Assembly (NCBI GenBank): GCA_012518735.1
Contig: JAAYRO010000155.1
Location: 1 to 49,290, forward strand
Reading direction: 5' to 3'
Length of the DNA: 49,290 nucleotides
DNA from: Bacillota bacterium
Lineage (GTDB): Bacteria > Bacillota > Limnochordia > Darwinibacteriales > Darwinibacteriaceae
Shown in pieces: positions 35,584 through 45,307 of this stretch. A model generated the notes under the pieces. That model was not told where the DNA came from. It did not search any database and saw nothing but the letters and a program-made list of their open reading frames with translations. Each line of letters begins with the position of its first letter. Position 1 is the stretch's first letter. The translations under genes were made by a program, and so were the position numbers.

Positions 35584-36414
35584 TTAACTCGCCGATTTTT
35601 TCTTGATAACAGGTTTTCCTTCTTGCGCTTCAATTGTGTTCATTGGGCAGACTTCCACACACTTGCGGCAGTTAATACACTTATCGTAGTCGATTCTTGC
35701 CAGATTGTCTTCTACAGTAATAGCACCTGTGGGACAAGCCTTTTCACAGCGGCGGCAGGCAATACATCCTACAGAACAAACGGAACGAACAGCTCGCCCT
35801 AGTTCCTCGGAGCGGCAGCGAATGTGGACACCCTGCACTTCGTCTACAAGGACAATTATATCTCGAGGACAAGCGGCAACACATTTACCGCAGGCAGTAC
35901 ATTTATCTTCCAAGACCACTGGTAAACCGTTCTCATTCATGACTATGGCATCAAAAGGACAGACAGAGGCACAGGTTCCATATCCTAGACAACCATAGCT
36001 GCATCCTTTGTCTCCACCCTGCACAGCATTGGCAATTCGGCAGTCCTGAGGACCCATATAGTCTCCTCGCCGTTTTGCTTCTTCATGTCCACCTTTACAC
36101 AGCACCTGAGCTACTTTGCGACCAGCGCTGCCTTGATCCTCCACTCCCAAAATCTCTGCCACCAGCTTGGCTACACGTGCCCCGCCTACAGGACAGCCGT
36201 TTGTAGGCGCTTTCCCCGAAGCTACACCCTCAGCGAAACTGCGGCACCCTGCAAACCCACACGCGCCACAATTAACACCAGGTAATACCTCTTCTATTTC
36301 ATCGACCCGAGGGTCGGTTTCTACAGCGAATTTCTTCGAAGCTACCGCAAGTCCAAGTGCAAAAAGTGCACCCATGGTACCCATGCTGATGAGGGATACT
36401 ACAGTAGTGCTCAC
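35584..36414 (-). CDS. rnfB: Rnf complex subunit RnfB (iron-sulfur)
   Basis: GVNCGACGFAGCRSFAEGVASGKAPTNGCPVGG; several CxxCxxCxxxCP motifs. Confidence 0.95.
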   Translation of the reverse strand: MSTTVVSLISMGTMGALFALGLAVASKKFAVETDPRVDEIEEVLPGVNCGACGFAGCRSFAEGVASGKAPTNGCPVGGARVAKLVAEILGVEDQGSAGRKVAQVLCKGGHEEAKRRGDYMGPQDCRIANAVQGGDKGCSYGCLGYGTCASVCPFDAIVMNENGLPVVLEDKCTACGKCVAACPRDIIVLVDEVQGVHIRCRSEELGRAVRSVCSVGCIACRRCEKACPTGAITVEDNLARIDYDKCINCRKCVEVCPMNTIEAQEGKPVIKKKSAS

Positions 36415-36444
36415 GTTAAACCCTCCCTAAATATGCAATCTCTA

Positions 36445-37017
36445 CTAAACAAGGCCTGCAAATCCGCTGAAAGCTAAGGACAGCAATCCAGCTACAATAA
36501 AGGCGATTCCTGCACCTTGTAAAGGCTTGGGAACATCAGAAAACCGCAGTTCTTCTCTAATCCCTGCCAAGAGGACCAAGGCAAGGGTAAAGCCTAAACC
36601 GCCGCCCAACCCAAATACGACCGACTCAATGAACGTATAACCGCCCTGTACAGCCATAATAGCTAAACCTAAGATGGCACAGTTTGTCGTAATAAGAGGC
36701 AGGAAGATACCCATGGAGCGGTATAAACTAGGACTCGTCTTGTGGAGAAACATCTCCACAAGCTGAACCATTGAGGCAATGACCAGAATAAACGCAACAT
36801 TTTGCAGAAACGGTAATCCAAAAGGTTCTAATATGAACCACTGAATCAACCAAGTAGCAGCGGAAGCAACCACCATGACAAACGTTGTCGCTAGTCCCAT
36901 TCCTAAAGCAGTTTCTACCTGTTTAGATACACCCATAAAGGGGCAGATTCCTAAAAACCTAACCAAAACGAAATTGTTGACCAAAATAGCACTAAGCAGT
37001 ATTACTAACAAGTTCAT
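36445..37017 (-). CDS. rnfA: Rnf complex subunit RnfA
   Basis: [46 protein letters not shown]. Confidence 0.96.
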   Translation of the reverse strand: MNLLVILLSAILVNNFVLVRFLGICPFMGVSKQVETALGMGLATTFVMVVASAATWLIQWFILEPFGLPFLQNVAFILVIASMVQLVEMFLHKTSPSLYRSMGIFLPLITTNCAILGLAIMAVQGGYTFIESVVFGLGGGLGFTLALVLLAGIREELRFSDVPKPLQGAGIAFIVAGLLSLAFSGFAGLV

Positions 37018-37033
37018 AGTGAGTCACCTCCCC

Positions 37034-37639
37034 TTAACTAACCTTATTTTGACGAGCAGCGATCATGTTCATTAACGCCATTAATATTCCAAGTGTAATA
37101 AAGGCACCTGGAGGAAGTCCCATAATACCAAGGGTGGGCGTGCCCTCCGGGAGCAGTTGTTTTCCAAAAATGGAGCCTGCACCGAGAATCTCCCTAATTG
37201 AACCTAACAGTGTTAATGCCCACGTAAAGCCAAGACCCATTCCTAAGCCATCAAAAATGGAGTTAATAACAGGCATTTTCGATGCATAAGCTTCTGCACG
37301 ACCTAACACAATACAGTTCACCACAATCAAGGGAATAAATAGACCCAAGACACGGTGCAGATCTGGCAGAAGAGCATTCATAAACAAATCTACAATCGTA
37401 ACAAAAGTAGCAATGATGATAATGAACGAAGGAATCCGTACCTTATCGGGAATGAGATTCTTCAACAGGCTGATCAGGGCACTCGAACACACCAAAACAA
37501 ACGTGGTAGCCAATCCCATAGACATACCGTTAATGGCACTTGTCGTGACTGCCAAAGTAGGGCACAGTCCAATCATAATTCTGAATGTGGGGTTTTCGGA
37601 CCACAGACCACGTCTTAAGTCATTTAAGATACCTTTCAT
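37034..37639 (-). CDS. rnfE: Rnf complex subunit RnfE
   Basis: [42 protein letters not shown]. Confidence 0.96.
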   Translation of the reverse strand: MKGILNDLRRGLWSENPTFRIMIGLCPTLAVTTSAINGMSMGLATTFVLVCSSALISLLKNLIPDKVRIPSFIIIIATFVTIVDLFMNALLPDLHRVLGLFIPLIVVNCIVLGRAEAYASKMPVINSIFDGLGMGLGFTWALTLLGSIREILGAGSIFGKQLLPEGTPTLGIMGLPPGAFITLGILMALMNMIAARQNKVS

Positions 37640-37641
37640 GC

Positions 37642-38235
37642 TTAGTTCCCTCCTTTATAAGCAGCAGTCGCCTCGTCAAATCCACGACGAACAGCTTCAC
37701 TAACGGCCCGACTGGAAACAGTAGCACCGGAAATACTGTCAATATCTTTACCCAACGCAATAGGATCTTGGACAGACTTACCAATGAACTGACTGCGGAA
37801 CGTTTCCTCTTCAATGCGGGACCCTAACCCGGGGGTTTCAGCATGACTCAAAATCTTGAGCCCTACAATCTTGTTTGTCTCTTCCCCAACACCCACCAAT
37901 ACACGAACAGCCCCTCCGTATCCATTAGCTTCACCTACGAAGGCATAGCCTACGGCCTTACCAGAATCATCGAGTCCCTGATAAATAAGGGTAATGCGCT
38001 GTTCTTCTTCACGCATCTCTTTCGGATCATCTTCCACCAACCGATCTTGCGGGCTGGCCTTAATTATCTCAACCTTTGAGATCCCAGGAAGAACTTCGAA
38101 GACAGAACTTTCTAGTTCTCGAGCAGCGTTCTCTTCAATTATACCACTAGTAACACTGTATACCTGCGACAAAATACCTGCAGATACCATAGCAATTACT
38201 GTCAATACCACGACCATGCGTACAGACTCACTCAC
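37642..38235 (-). CDS. rnfG: Rnf complex subunit RnfG (FMN-binding)
   Basis: GYAFVGEANGYGGAVRVLVGV; HAETPGLGSRIEEETFRSQFIGKS; DSISGATVSSRAVSEAV flavinylation motif. Confidence 0.95.
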   Translation of the reverse strand: MSESVRMVVVLTVIAMVSAGILSQVYSVTSGIIEENAARELESSVFEVLPGISKVEIIKASPQDRLVEDDPKEMREEEQRITLIYQGLDDSGKAVGYAFVGEANGYGGAVRVLVGVGEETNKIVGLKILSHAETPGLGSRIEEETFRSQFIGKSVQDPIALGKDIDSISGATVSSRAVSEAVRRGFDEATAAYKGGN

Positions 38236-39151
38236 TAGCCTTCACCCCCTGGCCATAAATGCGAGGACGCGTCCAGCGATTCAGCAGCGGTGTTACAGCA
38301 TTCATAATCAAAATGGCGAATGTAACTCCTTCTGGATAGCTTCCCCACAGTCTAATCAGCATAATGATCAGACCAACACCAATTCCAAAAATCCACCGAC
38401 CAATCGGTGTCACTGGTGAAGTCACCATATCGGTAGCCATAAACACAGCACCAAATAAGAGACTTCCAGACAGAAGATGGAATACAGGATTCTGCCCAGC
38501 AAGTAGACTAATAACAATGGTAGAACCGAATATACCTAAGGGAATCCGATAATCTAGGGCACCTCGGTAAAACAGATAAATTCCACCTAATAAAATGGCA
38601 AGTGCAGAGGTCTCACCAAGAGAACCAGCAACAGAGCCAAAAAACAAGTCTGGCAAACTAGTACGGGCAGCTCCAAGGGCCAATGGTGTTGCAGCTGAAA
38701 CTGTATCAAATGGTCCAGTCCAAGCTGTCATGGGAACAGCAAAGGACGCTGTCAAAAACGCCCGTCCAACTAAGGCTGGGTTAAATGGATTTTGTCCCAA
38801 CCCGCCAAAAACCTGCTTACCAATGGCAATGGCAAATACAGAACCTAAGACCACCATCCAACTGGGCAGCGTTGGAGGAACGATCAATCCCAAGAGCATC
38901 CCAGTAACTAACGCACTCCCATCCCACACAGTAATGGGCTTCTTGCGCAGCTTTTGAAATACTGCTTCTGTTGCTACTGCTGCAGCCGATGATAGAACTA
39001 CCAGCCGCAGGGCATTTAAACCGAAAAAGTACACAGCTGCAACCAGTACGGGCAGCAGCGAAACAAGCACTGAAAACATAATATTTTGTGTCGTATCTTT
39101 ATCCCGGATATGGGGAGACGGTGAAATCACCAATTTTAAATCTTCCATCAT
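38228..39151 (-). CDS. rnfD: Rnf complex subunit RnfD
   Basis: SPSPHIRDKDTTQNIMFSVLVSLLPVL; GGLGQNPFNPALVGRAFL; FMATDMVTSPVTPIGR. Confidence 0.96.
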   Translation of the reverse strand: MMEDLKLVISPSPHIRDKDTTQNIMFSVLVSLLPVLVAAVYFFGLNALRLVVLSSAAAVATEAVFQKLRKKPITVWDGSALVTGMLLGLIVPPTLPSWMVVLGSVFAIAIGKQVFGGLGQNPFNPALVGRAFLTASFAVPMTAWTGPFDTVSAATPLALGAARTSLPDLFFGSVAGSLGETSALAILLGGIYLFYRGALDYRIPLGIFGSTIVISLLAGQNPVFHLLSGSLLFGAVFMATDMVTSPVTPIGRWIFGIGVGLIIMLIRLWGSYPEGVTFAILIMNAVTPLLNRWTRPRIYGQGVKASE

Positions 39152-39165
39152 TGCCCAACCCTCCT

Positions 39166-40482
39166 CTAGCTTGATTTTCTACGATTTGCGGCAGCGATCT
39201 CCCTCTTAGCTAAGCGAATATACTGCAGCAGAGGACGTTTTGAAGGACATATATATGAACAGCAGCCGCACTCAATACAGTCCATTGCTCCATACTCAGC
39301 TGCTTCATCCCACATCTCATTCATGCCAAATGCTTCCAACCGTAAAGGCATTAAATAAGCTGGACAAACATCTACACAACGAGCGCACTTAATGCAGGGA
39401 ATAGACTCTGGTAAGCTGCTATCATCTTTACTCAGGGCAACTAATCCTGTAACGGTCTTAACAACAGGAGTATCCAAACTGATTTGAGTTACACCCATCA
39501 TAGGTCCGCCTACTAGGATCTTCCCAGGCTCTTCCTTAAATCCACCGGCAGCCTCAAACAAATACTCAAATGGAGTACCGATTCTAGCAAGAAAGTTCTT
39601 TGGTTCATTGACGACACCACCAGTGACTGTCACAACTCGCATTATAGATGGTTCCCCATCTCGAACAGCTCTAGTAACAGCTAGTGCAGTACTTACGTTA
39701 TGGACGATAGTACCGGCTTGGAACGGCAGGCCTCTGCTGGGCACTTCTCGGCCTGTTACAGCCTTTATTAACTGTTTTTCGCCACCTTGAGGATACTTCG
39801 TGGCTACTGGCACAATCTCAATTGCACCGGCCCTCTCCTGCAGTGCAGTAATGGCGTCTGGCTTATTATCCTCCACCGCAATTATAATCTTGCGAGCCCC
39901 GCATACCTTAGCCATGAGCTTGGCTCCTAAGATTACATCATCTGCATATTCTACCATGACACGATGGTCAGCTGTTAAATAGGGTTCGCACTCACTTCCA
40001 TTAAGAATCAGATAATCGATAACTGCGTTTTTCGGAGGACTAAGTTTAACTGCAGCTGGAAATCCCCCTCCACCCATTCCAACGATGCCTGCATCCTTAA
40101 TCTTCTGAAGGATGGTATTTCTGTCAAGTTGGACAGGATCGTTATGATTCTCTCGTTCAACCCATTCGTCTCGGCCATCATTCTCTATGACAACGGCCAT
40201 TCTTGAACTTCCACACGGATGAAGCCTAGGCTCCACCGCTGTTACCTTTCCTGATACTGGGGAGTGAATAGGAGCACTGATGCCATGGCTTGTCTCGCCA
40301 ATGACTTGTCCAACCTTAACTGTATCTCCCTTAGCTACAACTGGTGCAGCTGGCGCACCCGTATGCTGATCCATAGACACTACTAGTGTCTCGGGTGCCG
40401 GGAGAATTTCGATAGGACTCCCTGCAGTGGTCTCCTTTTCGTATTTCGGATGAATCCCTCCGAAAAACGTTTTAACTCGCAT
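39166..40482 (-). CDS. rnfC: Rnf complex subunit RnfC
   Basis: TFFGGIHPKYEKETT; GMGGGGFPAAVKLSPP; LNGSECEPYLTADHRVM; CIKCARCVDVCP and CIECGCCSYICP. Confidence 0.96.
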   Translation of the reverse strand: MRVKTFFGGIHPKYEKETTAGSPIEILPAPETLVVSMDQHTGAPAAPVVAKGDTVKVGQVIGETSHGISAPIHSPVSGKVTAVEPRLHPCGSSRMAVVIENDGRDEWVERENHNDPVQLDRNTILQKIKDAGIVGMGGGGFPAAVKLSPPKNAVIDYLILNGSECEPYLTADHRVMVEYADDVILGAKLMAKVCGARKIIIAVEDNKPDAITALQERAGAIEIVPVATKYPQGGEKQLIKAVTGREVPSRGLPFQAGTIVHNVSTALAVTRAVRDGEPSIMRVVTVTGGVVNEPKNFLARIGTPFEYLFEAAGGFKEEPGKILVGGPMMGVTQISLDTPVVKTVTGLVALSKDDSSLPESIPCIKCARCVDVCPAYLMPLRLEAFGMNEMWDEAAEYGAMDCIECGCCSYICPSKRPLLQYIRLAKREIAAANRRKSS

Positions 40483-40560
40483 GTATCATCTCACCTCACA
40501 CCCATGAATTTAAAATAGACATACGAAATATACATTCGGGACAGCTAGAACATATCCTGC

Positions 40561-41025
40561 CTAAATCAAATTTTTCACGTTAACGAAACCTAGCTGACGC
40601 CATGCTTCATAAACAACGATAGCAACCGTATTAGAAAGATTCAGCGATCGGACATCCATTTGGGGAAGGGAGATTACCCTATGGGCCATTTTTTTTGTTA
40701 TTCGAGAAGACAACCCCTTCGTTTCACTCCCAAAAATAACAAAATCACCGGGACCAAAGTCCACCTCTGTATACAGACGCTCTCCACCTGTTTCTACTAA
40801 GTAAATCTGCTCCATTGACACACTGCTTTCAAAATCATCCCAGCTGTCATGAACGGTGAGGTCCAGGTATTCCCAATAATCCAAACCTGCACGTTTCAGC
40901 CGCTTATCATTTAGGAAAAAACCTAAGGGTCGAACGAGATGGAGCTTCGATCCTGTTGCAACACAGAGTCGTGCAATATTACCTGTATTGGCCGGTATCT
41001 CAGGTTCAACTAGTACTACATTCAT
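40561..41025 (-). CDS. trmL: tRNA (cytidine/uridine-34 2'-O) methyltransferase TrmL
   Basis: MNVVLVEPEIPANTGNIARLCVATGSKLHLVRPLGF; DFVIFGSETKGL; ISLPQMDVRSLNLSNTVAIVVYEAWRQ. Confidence 0.95.
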   Translation of the reverse strand: MNVVLVEPEIPANTGNIARLCVATGSKLHLVRPLGFFLNDKRLKRAGLDYWEYLDLTVHDSWDDFESSVSMEQIYLVETGGERLYTEVDFGPGDFVIFGSETKGLSSRITKKMAHRVISLPQMDVRSLNLSNTVAIVVYEAWRQLGFVNVKNLI

Positions 41026-41097
41026 ATCCTCACCTCCCCTTGCTCAGACGCGAAGAACGAGGGCATCTCGCCCCCCGTTCACTATCATTACACATAT

Positions 41098-41799
41098 TTA
41101 AAACACGTATCGAATAAAACCCTGGAGCTGCTCTCCATTCCACCCAGCGCCCACAGACATAGGTTGATCAGGAACCTCTATCAAACCGTGGGCACTAAAC
41201 CCTTCTTCGTCATAAGCCAAATCGATTTTCAAGCTCTCCGTTGGCTCTAAATATGAAATTCCTACACCAAAAGTGGAGCCTAAAATGGCTGAGAGACGCC
41301 ATGTACCGCCTCGTTTCAGCTGAAGATATGGTTTAATGGAATAGTCAACCCCGCCTGAATCATCCACAAATATCTGGGCAGTCCCACTTAGACCGTGACC
41401 GTATTCACCGTACATTCGATTGTACTCGCCATACGCTCCTATATGAGGGGCAACATTGTCTAAGAATGTTGCTAAAATGGGACGTTGCGTATTAGCCACG
41501 AACACCTCCAAAGTGTATCCCACATTACCTACATAGACCTGCTTATGTCCGCCAATCCAACTTGAAAATTGATCAACATCCACGTCATGTGAAAGATAAC
41601 CAGCAACTCCAGTCTTTTCGTACCCAAAGAAACCTAGAGGTTTAATGCTCTCCTGGCTCAAACCAAGTCCAGCCTGCCATCCAGAAGCCCCGTACCCGAA
41701 CAGCATATCACCCGTTACGGATGCGGCTGTACACGGAGTTGGTGTTAAGTATAGAACTAGATAGAAAATAATCAAGATAAAAAGCTGGGGCGTTCGCAC
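41098..41799 (-). CDS. Exported beta-barrel-like protein of unknown family
   Basis: N-terminal signal peptide; successive short amphipathic beta-strand-like segments with turn residues; C-terminal GFIRYVF ending in Phe. Confidence 0.6.
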   Translation of the reverse strand: MRTPQLFILIIFYLVLYLTPTPCTAASVTGDMLFGYGASGWQAGLGLSQESIKPLGFFGYEKTGVAGYLSHDVDVDQFSSWIGGHKQVYVGNVGYTLEVFVANTQRPILATFLDNVAPHIGAYGEYNRMYGEYGHGLSGTAQIFVDDSGGVDYSIKPYLQLKRGGTWRLSAILGSTFGVGISYLEPTESLKIDLAYDEEGFSAHGLIEVPDQPMSVGAGWNGEQLQGFIRYVF

Positions 41800-41810
41800 T
41801 TCTAACCCTC

Positions 41811-42608
41811 CTATAGACGTGTTTCTTTGGCTTTAGGAAGCTGCTTTATTTCCTCCTCGGTGAAGGATTGATCGAGTTTTGCATTTATGAACAAAAGCTC
41901 GCCAAACAAAAGTCCGTCCTCATAAACTGTAATTTCATAGGGAATCCATGTATCACTTCCCACCCGCACATACTGAACTTGATCATCATATCCCGTAATC
42001 TGCAGTAAATAGTGCTGGACTTCATCGATTGTGGAACTCTCAAGTACCTCAACAGCGTACTGTGAAAAATCAAAAAGGGTAGACACGTCTGTAACGTTTA
42101 TGTAGGCCGCAGCCTCTTCACCCATATCGCTCATGCTCTGAATGGCAATCTCGTTTGTTACAGGCATATAGACACGGACTTCCATATTTCCCTGATCAGC
42201 CAGAATAATCTGCCCTCGCAGGGCACTTGGAGAATTAAATTCTAGACGAGCTGCCTTATGTACCGCGCTGACCATGAGATGACCTGTTACTTTATCTGCC
42301 CGTTCCCCTTTATACTGAGTGACTTCAATATCAGCTGAAAGATCTTGTAGACTGCTGATCGTTTCACTGATGCTTTTCACGACTTGACTCGCTTCTTCCG
42401 AAATATGTACTTCATCAAGGAGCTCTTGGTACAATTTCTCAATAGACTCTACTGCCTCTTCCACCGTTGGACTAGATTCCAGGTTCAAATTTAGTTTCTT
42501 CGGAGTCTCTACTCCTTCTGCAGCCCCCACAGTAGAACTGAGAAATAGGACGAATAAAATAAGAATGATTCCAAAATATCTACCTTTAGCTTTCCCATTA
42601 TTTATCAT
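41811..42608 (-). CDS. LolA/YdcC-like outer-membrane-lipoprotein-carrier-fold exported protein
   Basis: Signal peptide; LQDLSADIEVTQYKG...VTGHLMVSAVHKAARLEFNSPSALRGQIILADQGNMEVRVYMPVTNEIAIQS pattern. Start at MINNGK. Confidence 0.65.
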   Translation of the reverse strand: MINNGKAKGRYFGIILILFVLFLSSTVGAAEGVETPKKLNLNLESSPTVEEAVESIEKLYQELLDEVHISEEASQVVKSISETISSLQDLSADIEVTQYKGERADKVTGHLMVSAVHKAARLEFNSPSALRGQIILADQGNMEVRVYMPVTNEIAIQSMSDMGEEAAAYINVTDVSTLFDFSQYAVEVLESSTIDEVQHYLLQITGYDDQVQYVRVGSDTWIPYEITVYEDGLLFGELLFINAKLDQSFTEEEIKQLPKAKETRL

Positions 42609-42711
42609 AACAAATTGCTCCTCACTATTTGGTAAAACAGTCAAACCTGGTTGCATTAATGGCTAACAAGTTGTAGAATATTCCCTAGATGCTAGAAAGG
42701 GGGGATGCCAC

Positions 42712-42915
42712 ATGCCAATGTATGATTATCACTGCTCGAATTGCGGCCGCTTTGAGTTAAAACAAAGCATGAAGGACGAGCCTCTAACAATTTGTCCTAC
42801 CTGCGGTGGCAAAGTCCAGCGTCTAATTAGTAAAAATGTGGGTATTATTTTTAAGGGTTCTGGTTTTTATATTAACGATAGTAAATCAGATTCCCACGAT
42901 TCTTCCGCCTCGTAA
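42712..42915 (+). CDS. FmdB-family zinc-ribbon protein
   Basis: MPMYDYHCSNCGRFELKQSMKDEPLTICPTCGGKVQRLISKNVGIIFKGSGFY. Confidence 0.93.
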   Translation: MPMYDYHCSNCGRFELKQSMKDEPLTICPTCGGKVQRLISKNVGIIFKGSGFYINDSKSDSHDSSAS

Positions 42916-42928
42916 GAGGCGTTTTTTA
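42906..42928. terminator. Terminator hairpin shared by convergent genes
   Basis: CGCCTC-GTAA-GAGGCG followed by TTTTTT. Confidence 0.88.
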
Positions 42929-43876
42929 ATACCCCCGTTTCGGATCGACCACATTTCGTTTCGGCTTCCCATGAATCTGAAAATGCTCCCAATTCTCAAA
43001 AAAGATATGAAAAGCACGCTCTCTGTGAAATGGTGTCCGCCCACTATTATGAGGGGTAATAATTACATTCTCCATTGCCCACAAGGGACTACTCTCTGGT
43101 AGTGGCTCTTGAGGAGTTACATCTAAAGCAGCCCCTTGAATCCATCCTTCTTCCAAAGCCAGCAGTAGGTCTGCTTCTGGAATTAGAGAACCACGTCCCA
43201 CATTAATTACGACAGCATGTTTCGGCAGTTTTTGAAGACGATGTCGATTCAAAAACCCAACAGTTTGAGTTGTATGAGGCAGGGCGCAGACTAAATAATC
43301 TAACATCCCTGCGTAAGAATGAAATTCGTCTATACTGTAAACTTGCTGAGCATATTTTTCCATACCCTGCGGATTTCGACGAAAACCTATAACATTACAA
43401 TCAAAACCTTCGAGACGTTTCCCTACTTGTTGACCGATGTCACCATATCCTAAGATACCAACAGTTGAACCAGTAAGCTCTCGGAAAGGATAGAAAACAT
43501 CCCAAGACCACTGTCGTTTTGACTGAAAATCACGGGCCAGATGAATTCCCCGATTAAAAGCTAAGAGCAGACCTATGACGTGTTCTGCAATATTAGGTCC
43601 AAAAATACCACTTCCATTTGTCAGCACCATTTGGGGATTGCCCCATTCAGCTGCAAGAATTCTCTCTACACCAGCATAAGGAATTTGAAGCCATTGGCAT
43701 TTTTTCGCTTTTACCAAAACCTCAGGTGAGACAAACCCAAAAATCACATGAGCCTCTTCAACTAAAGCCCACGAATCCTCTTTATTCTCACAAACGGTTA
43801 CATTAGCACCAGTCTTGCTGCGGATTAAATCCACATCCTGATCCTGCAGCTCATTCCAGCAGACTAAAAGATTCAT
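42926..43876 (-). CDS. D-2-hydroxyacid dehydrogenase family protein
   Basis: GSTVGILGYGDIGQQVGKRLEGF; VINVGRGSLIPEADLLLALEEGWIQGAALDVTPQEPLPESSPLWAMENVIITPHNSG. Confidence 0.92.
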   Translation of the reverse strand: MNLLVCWNELQDQDVDLIRSKTGANVTVCENKEDSWALVEEAHVIFGFVSPEVLVKAKKCQWLQIPYAGVERILAAEWGNPQMVLTNGSGIFGPNIAEHVIGLLLAFNRGIHLARDFQSKRQWSWDVFYPFRELTGSTVGILGYGDIGQQVGKRLEGFDCNVIGFRRNPQGMEKYAQQVYSIDEFHSYAGMLDYLVCALPHTTQTVGFLNRHRLQKLPKHAVVINVGRGSLIPEADLLLALEEGWIQGAALDVTPQEPLPESSPLWAMENVIITPHNSGRTPFHRERAFHIFFENWEHFQIHGKPKRNVVDPKRGY

Positions 43877-43900
43877 AAACCTCTCCTTATGTATCCTCAG

Positions 43901-45307
43901 TTATGGAACAGATAACTTAGGTCGTGTAAGAGTGATTGTGTTTCCCTCTCGAATTACAGTAGGAGACAAAAACGTCTTTCTCTCTACGACTCTAGGTACA
44001 GGATTATGGATTACGACTGGCTGCACATCAGGGCTCCTAACAAAGTAAGACCCGCCGCTGCCCACAAACCCAATCCCATCGTCACACCAAATAGGTTGAC
44101 TACCACTCTTACCTTGACTTACGGCAATATCTACATTTCCAGCAAGATAACCTACAACAATATCAGAGTGAGTTCCATCACTAACAGTCATAGCTACCAT
44201 ATTACCCTGGGGAGACCAGACAACCTCTTCAACATGACGATCTGAATAGTGACGTAGTTTTTTCGCCACATTACCCATTCGGTCGATCAACCACAGACCT
44301 TTAGTCTCCTTTTCCTCTACAATGACGGCAAGGTACTTCCCGTCTGGGGACCACGCTGCGTCAAATACCTTGTGGTCTGGCAGCCAAGTAAGGGCTAAAT
44401 CCTGCTGGGTGTCTTCTATTTCCAATCCCCACTGAAATGAAGAATTTCCCTCAACTGTGAGCACAAAACGCCCCATTGGATCCATTCGAGGGTCTAAAAT
44501 AGAATTCCTTCTGCTATTTAGTACTTCTAACCATTCTTGGTCAGAAATTTTTTGAGGACTGCTCCAAAATGACAAAAGATTGGCTGCCACTCTCTCCCGC
44601 CTTTCATAACTTTCGGGATGAGTTCGAAATACCCGCAGAGGCTGATCGGCTGACTCAATCTGCAGCAAATAGTCCATAAGTAGAACTGATCCAGCCCCGT
44701 CAAATCCCGCTTCTACAGCATACTCTTGACCTAATATGTCTGCCTCGTATTCAGCCTCCCGGCCCCAACCAAGCTGGAGAAGCTGAAGTGCGGTAGTACT
44801 AGCTATTCGAACAATTTCAGTGGATGCCATATCCAACCAAAACATTCCTACTTCCATCAGGACAGTCAAGCCCATCTGCCGCAAAACTGCATTAAGCCCA
44901 TGTTTGCATTCTACGTGTGCAATCTCGTGCCCTAAGACGGCTGCTACTTGACTCTCATCATTCCCTACAGCCCTTAACAATCCTCTTGTAACAAATATGT
45001 ATCCTCCTGGTAGAGCAAACGCATTCATTTCCTGCGTATTTAGGACTGTTAAAGTATATTCGATTTCCGTTCTTTTCGTAACATCAACTAAACGCCGAAA
45101 AATCTCATCAAGCCACAACCGCTCCTGAATGGGTAAAACATATTCGCCCCCATATTGTTTAACTAATTCAGGGGCAGCACCCCGACCTATCCCCCGCTCA
45201 AATTGGGTCAAAAGATTATGAAACGCTTCCCCACTGCCTGAACAGCTCACCACTACTATGAACACCATAAGCACTACATACAGATTTCTCGTCTTATGAG
45301 ATGTCAT
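43901..45307 (-). CDS. M48-family metallopeptidase with C-terminal WD40/TolB-like propeller; putative lipoprotein
   Basis: HEIAHVECKHG zinc motif; EAEYEADILGQEYAVEAGFD; DAAWSPDGKYLAVIVEE and VVWSPQGNMVAMTVSDG; N-terminal VVVSC lipobox-like. Confidence 0.88.
   Translation of the reverse strand: MTSHKTRNLYVVLMVFIVVVSCSGSGEAFHNLLTQFERGIGRGAAPELVKQYGGEYVLPIQERLWLDEIFRRLVDVTKRTEIEYTLTVLNTQEMNAFALPGGYIFVTRGLLRAVGNDESQVAAVLGHEIAHVECKHGLNAVLRQMGLTVLMEVGMFWLDMASTEIVRIASTTALQLLQLGWGREAEYEADILGQEYAVEAGFDGAGSVLLMDYLLQIESADQPLRVFRTHPESYERRERVAANLLSFWSSPQKISDQEWLEVLNSRRNSILDPRMDPMGRFVLTVEGNSSFQWGLEIEDTQQDLALTWLPDHKVFDAAWSPDGKYLAVIVEEKETKGLWLIDRMGNVAKKLRHYSDRHVEEVVWSPQGNMVAMTVSDGTHSDIVVGYLAGNVDIAVSQGKSGSQPIWCDDGIGFVGSGGSYFVRSPDVQPVVIHNPVPRVVERKTFLSPTVIREGNTITLTRPKLSVP

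Noticed and set aside
35705-39982. Many forward-strand ORFs across the rnf operon
   Set aside because: Shadow ORFs opposite strongly conserved Rnf genes; no recognisable proteins.
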